From NCBI GenBank assembly GCA_902780365.1, contig CACZFE010000082.1, positions 1-7,195 on the forward strand: 7,195 nucleotides of DNA, in the 5' to 3' direction. The notes beneath the pieces were generated by a model. The model was given only the letters and a program-made list of their open reading frames with translations, had not been told where the DNA came from and did not search any database. The stretch comes from an uncultured Spirochaetales bacterium. Its GTDB lineage: Bacteria; UBP6; UBA1177. Positions within the stretch are counted from its first letter, which is position 1; the number at the start of each line of letters is the position of its first letter. Below are positions 5,962-7,195 of the stretch, piece by piece. Made by a program: the position numbers and the translations under genes.

Positions 5962-7041
5962 ATGTCTGAAAAAAGCATTAAATTTGTTTTTACGGGCGGA
6001 GGAAGCGGCGGTCATGTCAGCCCGGCTCTCGCAGTTGCCGCAGAACTTAAAAGAACTCTCCCTGAAGCTGAAATCACCTACATAGGAGTCAAAAACAAAG
6101 CTGAAGGGCTCATGGTTCCGAAGGCGGGGCTCCCGCTCAAATTCGTGAAAAGCGCTCCGATGCCTCAGGGGAAATCGCCTGTTTCGCTTTTAAAGTTCTT
6201 AATCACGATGTTCCTCGGCCTTTCGAAAGCGGCGCTCATTCTGCTTAAAATCAGGCCGAAAGCTGTATTCGCGACCGGAGGATTCGTCAGTGCGCCCACC
6301 GTTTTTGCCGCGTGGATCCTGCGCAAGGCGTCTTTCGGGCTCTTCAGAACGAAAATCATAATCCATGAATCAAATGTCGATCTCGGCAAAATGAACAAAG
6401 CGGCGGCAAAAGCTGCCGATGAAGTTGCCGTTTCGTTCTCGGAGACGATAAAAAATCTGCCGAAACACAAAGGTTTTTTCTCAGGTTACCCCGTCAGGAG
6501 CTCGATTGCCGCCATGGACCGAGGTGATGCGCGGCGTGAACTCGGGATTCCGGAAGACGCTTTCGTAATTTTCGCTTTCGGAGGCTCGCAGGGTTCGAGA
6601 ACGATAAACCGCGTCCTGGCGAATTCGGCCAAGGAACTTCTCGCAGACAGCAAAACATACATCATAAACGGCGCGGGAAAACCTTTCGGAAAGACCTACG
6701 AATACCACGGTTTCAACGATGTTTCTGAAATCCTCGGAAAACAGGGGCTTTCGGAAGAAGAGAAAAAACGCTACATCCTGCGCGACTTCATCGACAATAT
6801 GGGGCTTTACTACGCTGCATCGGACCTGCTTGTAATCAGAGCTGGAGCTGGTTCCATCGTCGAAGCGTGCCGTAAAGGAAAACCTATGCTCATTATCCCG
6901 ATAAGCAACATCGGCAACGACCATCAGATAGGAAATGCGCGTTTCATCGAGCGTGCCGGAGCAGCAGCGGTAATTTATGAAAGGACAGATCCGCTCAACG
7001 GGATCAACATAGCTTTTGCCGACGGAAAAGAACTGGAATAA
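5962..7041 (+). CDS. murG: MurG-type UDP-GlcNAc:lipid I N-acetylglucosaminyltransferase, with short C-terminus
   Basis: MurG adds GlcNAc from UDP-GlcNAc to lipid I to make lipid II, on the inner face of the cytoplasmic membrane. The 359-residue GT-B protein shows the N-domain glycine loop and catalytic His, TGGGSGGHVSPALAVA (11-26, His18), a second loop FATGGFVSAP (103-112), HESN (135-138) matching the HEQN region, the C-domain loop GGSQGSRTIN (207-216), the nucleotide-sugar site AGAGSIVEACRKGKP (294-308, Glu301) and DHQIGNAR (320-327). The start has GAGG at 5954-5957. Two oddities: the region around 240-272 appears longer than in E. coli MurG, and only about 25 residues follow RAGAA (331-335) where E. 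coli MurG has about 55, so the usual C-terminal helices are largely absent. No frame continues the missing part, because the next gene starts at the stop. It sits outside a dcw cluster. It may be the cell's only MurG or a divergent paralogue. Confidence 0.88.
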   Translation: MSEKSIKFVFTGGGSGGHVSPALAVAAELKRTLPEAEITYIGVKNKAEGLMVPKAGLPLKFVKSAPMPQGKSPVSLLKFLITMFLGLSKAALILLKIRPKAVFATGGFVSAPTVFAAWILRKASFGLFRTKIIIHESNVDLGKMNKAAAKAADEVAVSFSETIKNLPKHKGFFSGYPVRSSIAAMDRGDARRELGIPEDAFVIFAFGGSQGSRTINRVLANSAKELLADSKTYIINGAGKPFGKTYEYHGFNDVSEILGKQGLSEEEKKRYILRDFIDNMGLYYAASDLLVIRAGAGSIVEACRKGKPMLIIPISNIGNDHQIGNARFIERAGAAAVIYERTDPLNGINIAFADGKELE

Positions 7042-7195
7042 TGAAATACGATTTTGAGACCATCATAGACAGAAGAGGCATGGACGCCACAGCGTATGAC
7101 TCGGTTGGAAAGGTGAAGTGGGGCATTGAGCCTTCACTCCCCGATGAGGGATTCGACTTCATACCGCTCTGGGTCGCCGACATGAACTTTGCGAC
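7041..7195 (+). CDS. patB: MalY/PatB-type PLP-dependent C-S lyase / aminotransferase, N-terminal fragment
   Basis: Only 51 codons lie in the window; the gene continues past the right edge. The N-terminus MKYDFETIIDRRG followed by IPLWVADMNFA (41-51) is characteristic of the MalY/PatB group of fold-type I PLP enzymes, which cleave cystathionine or cysteine C-S bonds (beta-lyase) and in some cases have regulatory or racemase side activities. The PLP lysine and other catalytic residues are outside the window, so activity cannot be judged. The ATG overlaps the murG-like stop by one base (TAATG), implying translational coupling; only a weak GGA precedes it. The region between the two motifs (residues 14-40) seems somewhat longer than in B. 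subtilis PatB. Confidence 0.8.
   Translation, partial: MKYDFETIIDRRGMDATAYDSVGKVKWGIEPSLPDEGFDFIPLWVADMNFA

Noticed and set aside
1..7195. A previously undescribed multi-gene system in the window
   Set aside because: The genes are mainly housekeeping in mixed orientation with separate promoters. No defence, mobile, biosynthetic or reverse-transcriptase signature was seen on either strand.

Overview
The window carries six protein-coding genes and no RNA gene, CRISPR array, transposon or phage gene that I could recognise. From left to right: a surface lipoprotein (minus strand, cut by the left edge), aspS (minus), a WecA/TagO-type sugar-1-phosphate transferase (plus), map (minus), a MurG-type glycosyltransferase (plus), and the first 51 codons of a MalY/PatB-type PLP enzyme (plus, cut by the right edge). 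Gene density is high; the largest gene-free gaps are about 160 bp. They hold promoters, Shine-Dalgarno sequences and, after aspS, a GC-rich inverted-repeat cluster.

The organism looks like a diderm bacterium of moderate GC with AT-rich intergenic regions and conventional GGAGG-type ribosome binding sites. The lipoprotein combines a lipobox, a Ser/Gly/Asp-rich tether, a six-cysteine module of the kind common in Myxococcota and related former Deltaproteobacteria, and a large Cthe_2159-type beta-helix domain. That cysteine module hints at a delta/myxobacterial-like lineage, but this is an inference from a single module and is weak.

Regions: 1-1612 is the lipoprotein gene, with its own candidate promoter. 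1613-1769 is a gap with an imperfect 86-bp dyad that overlaps the aspS stop codon. 1770-3506 is aspS. 3507-3642 is a divergent promoter region. 3643-5040 is the WecA-like gene, which meets map (5041-5799) tail to tail with no base between them. 5800-5961 is a second divergent promoter region with a near-consensus map promoter. 5962-7041 is murG-like, and its stop overlaps the start of the patB-like gene (TAATG).

The genes are mostly housekeeping: translation (AspRS, methionine aminopeptidase) and envelope carbohydrate synthesis on lipid carriers (WecA-like, MurG-like). The accessory part is the lipoprotein, which probably displays a polysaccharide-binding beta-helix at the cell surface. I did not find a clear undescribed system. 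The points most worth a second look are the lipoprotein architecture, the shortened C-terminus and internal insertion of the MurG-like protein and its coupling to a C-S lyase, the roughly 120-residue soluble tail on the WecA-like protein, and the repeat cluster after aspS.
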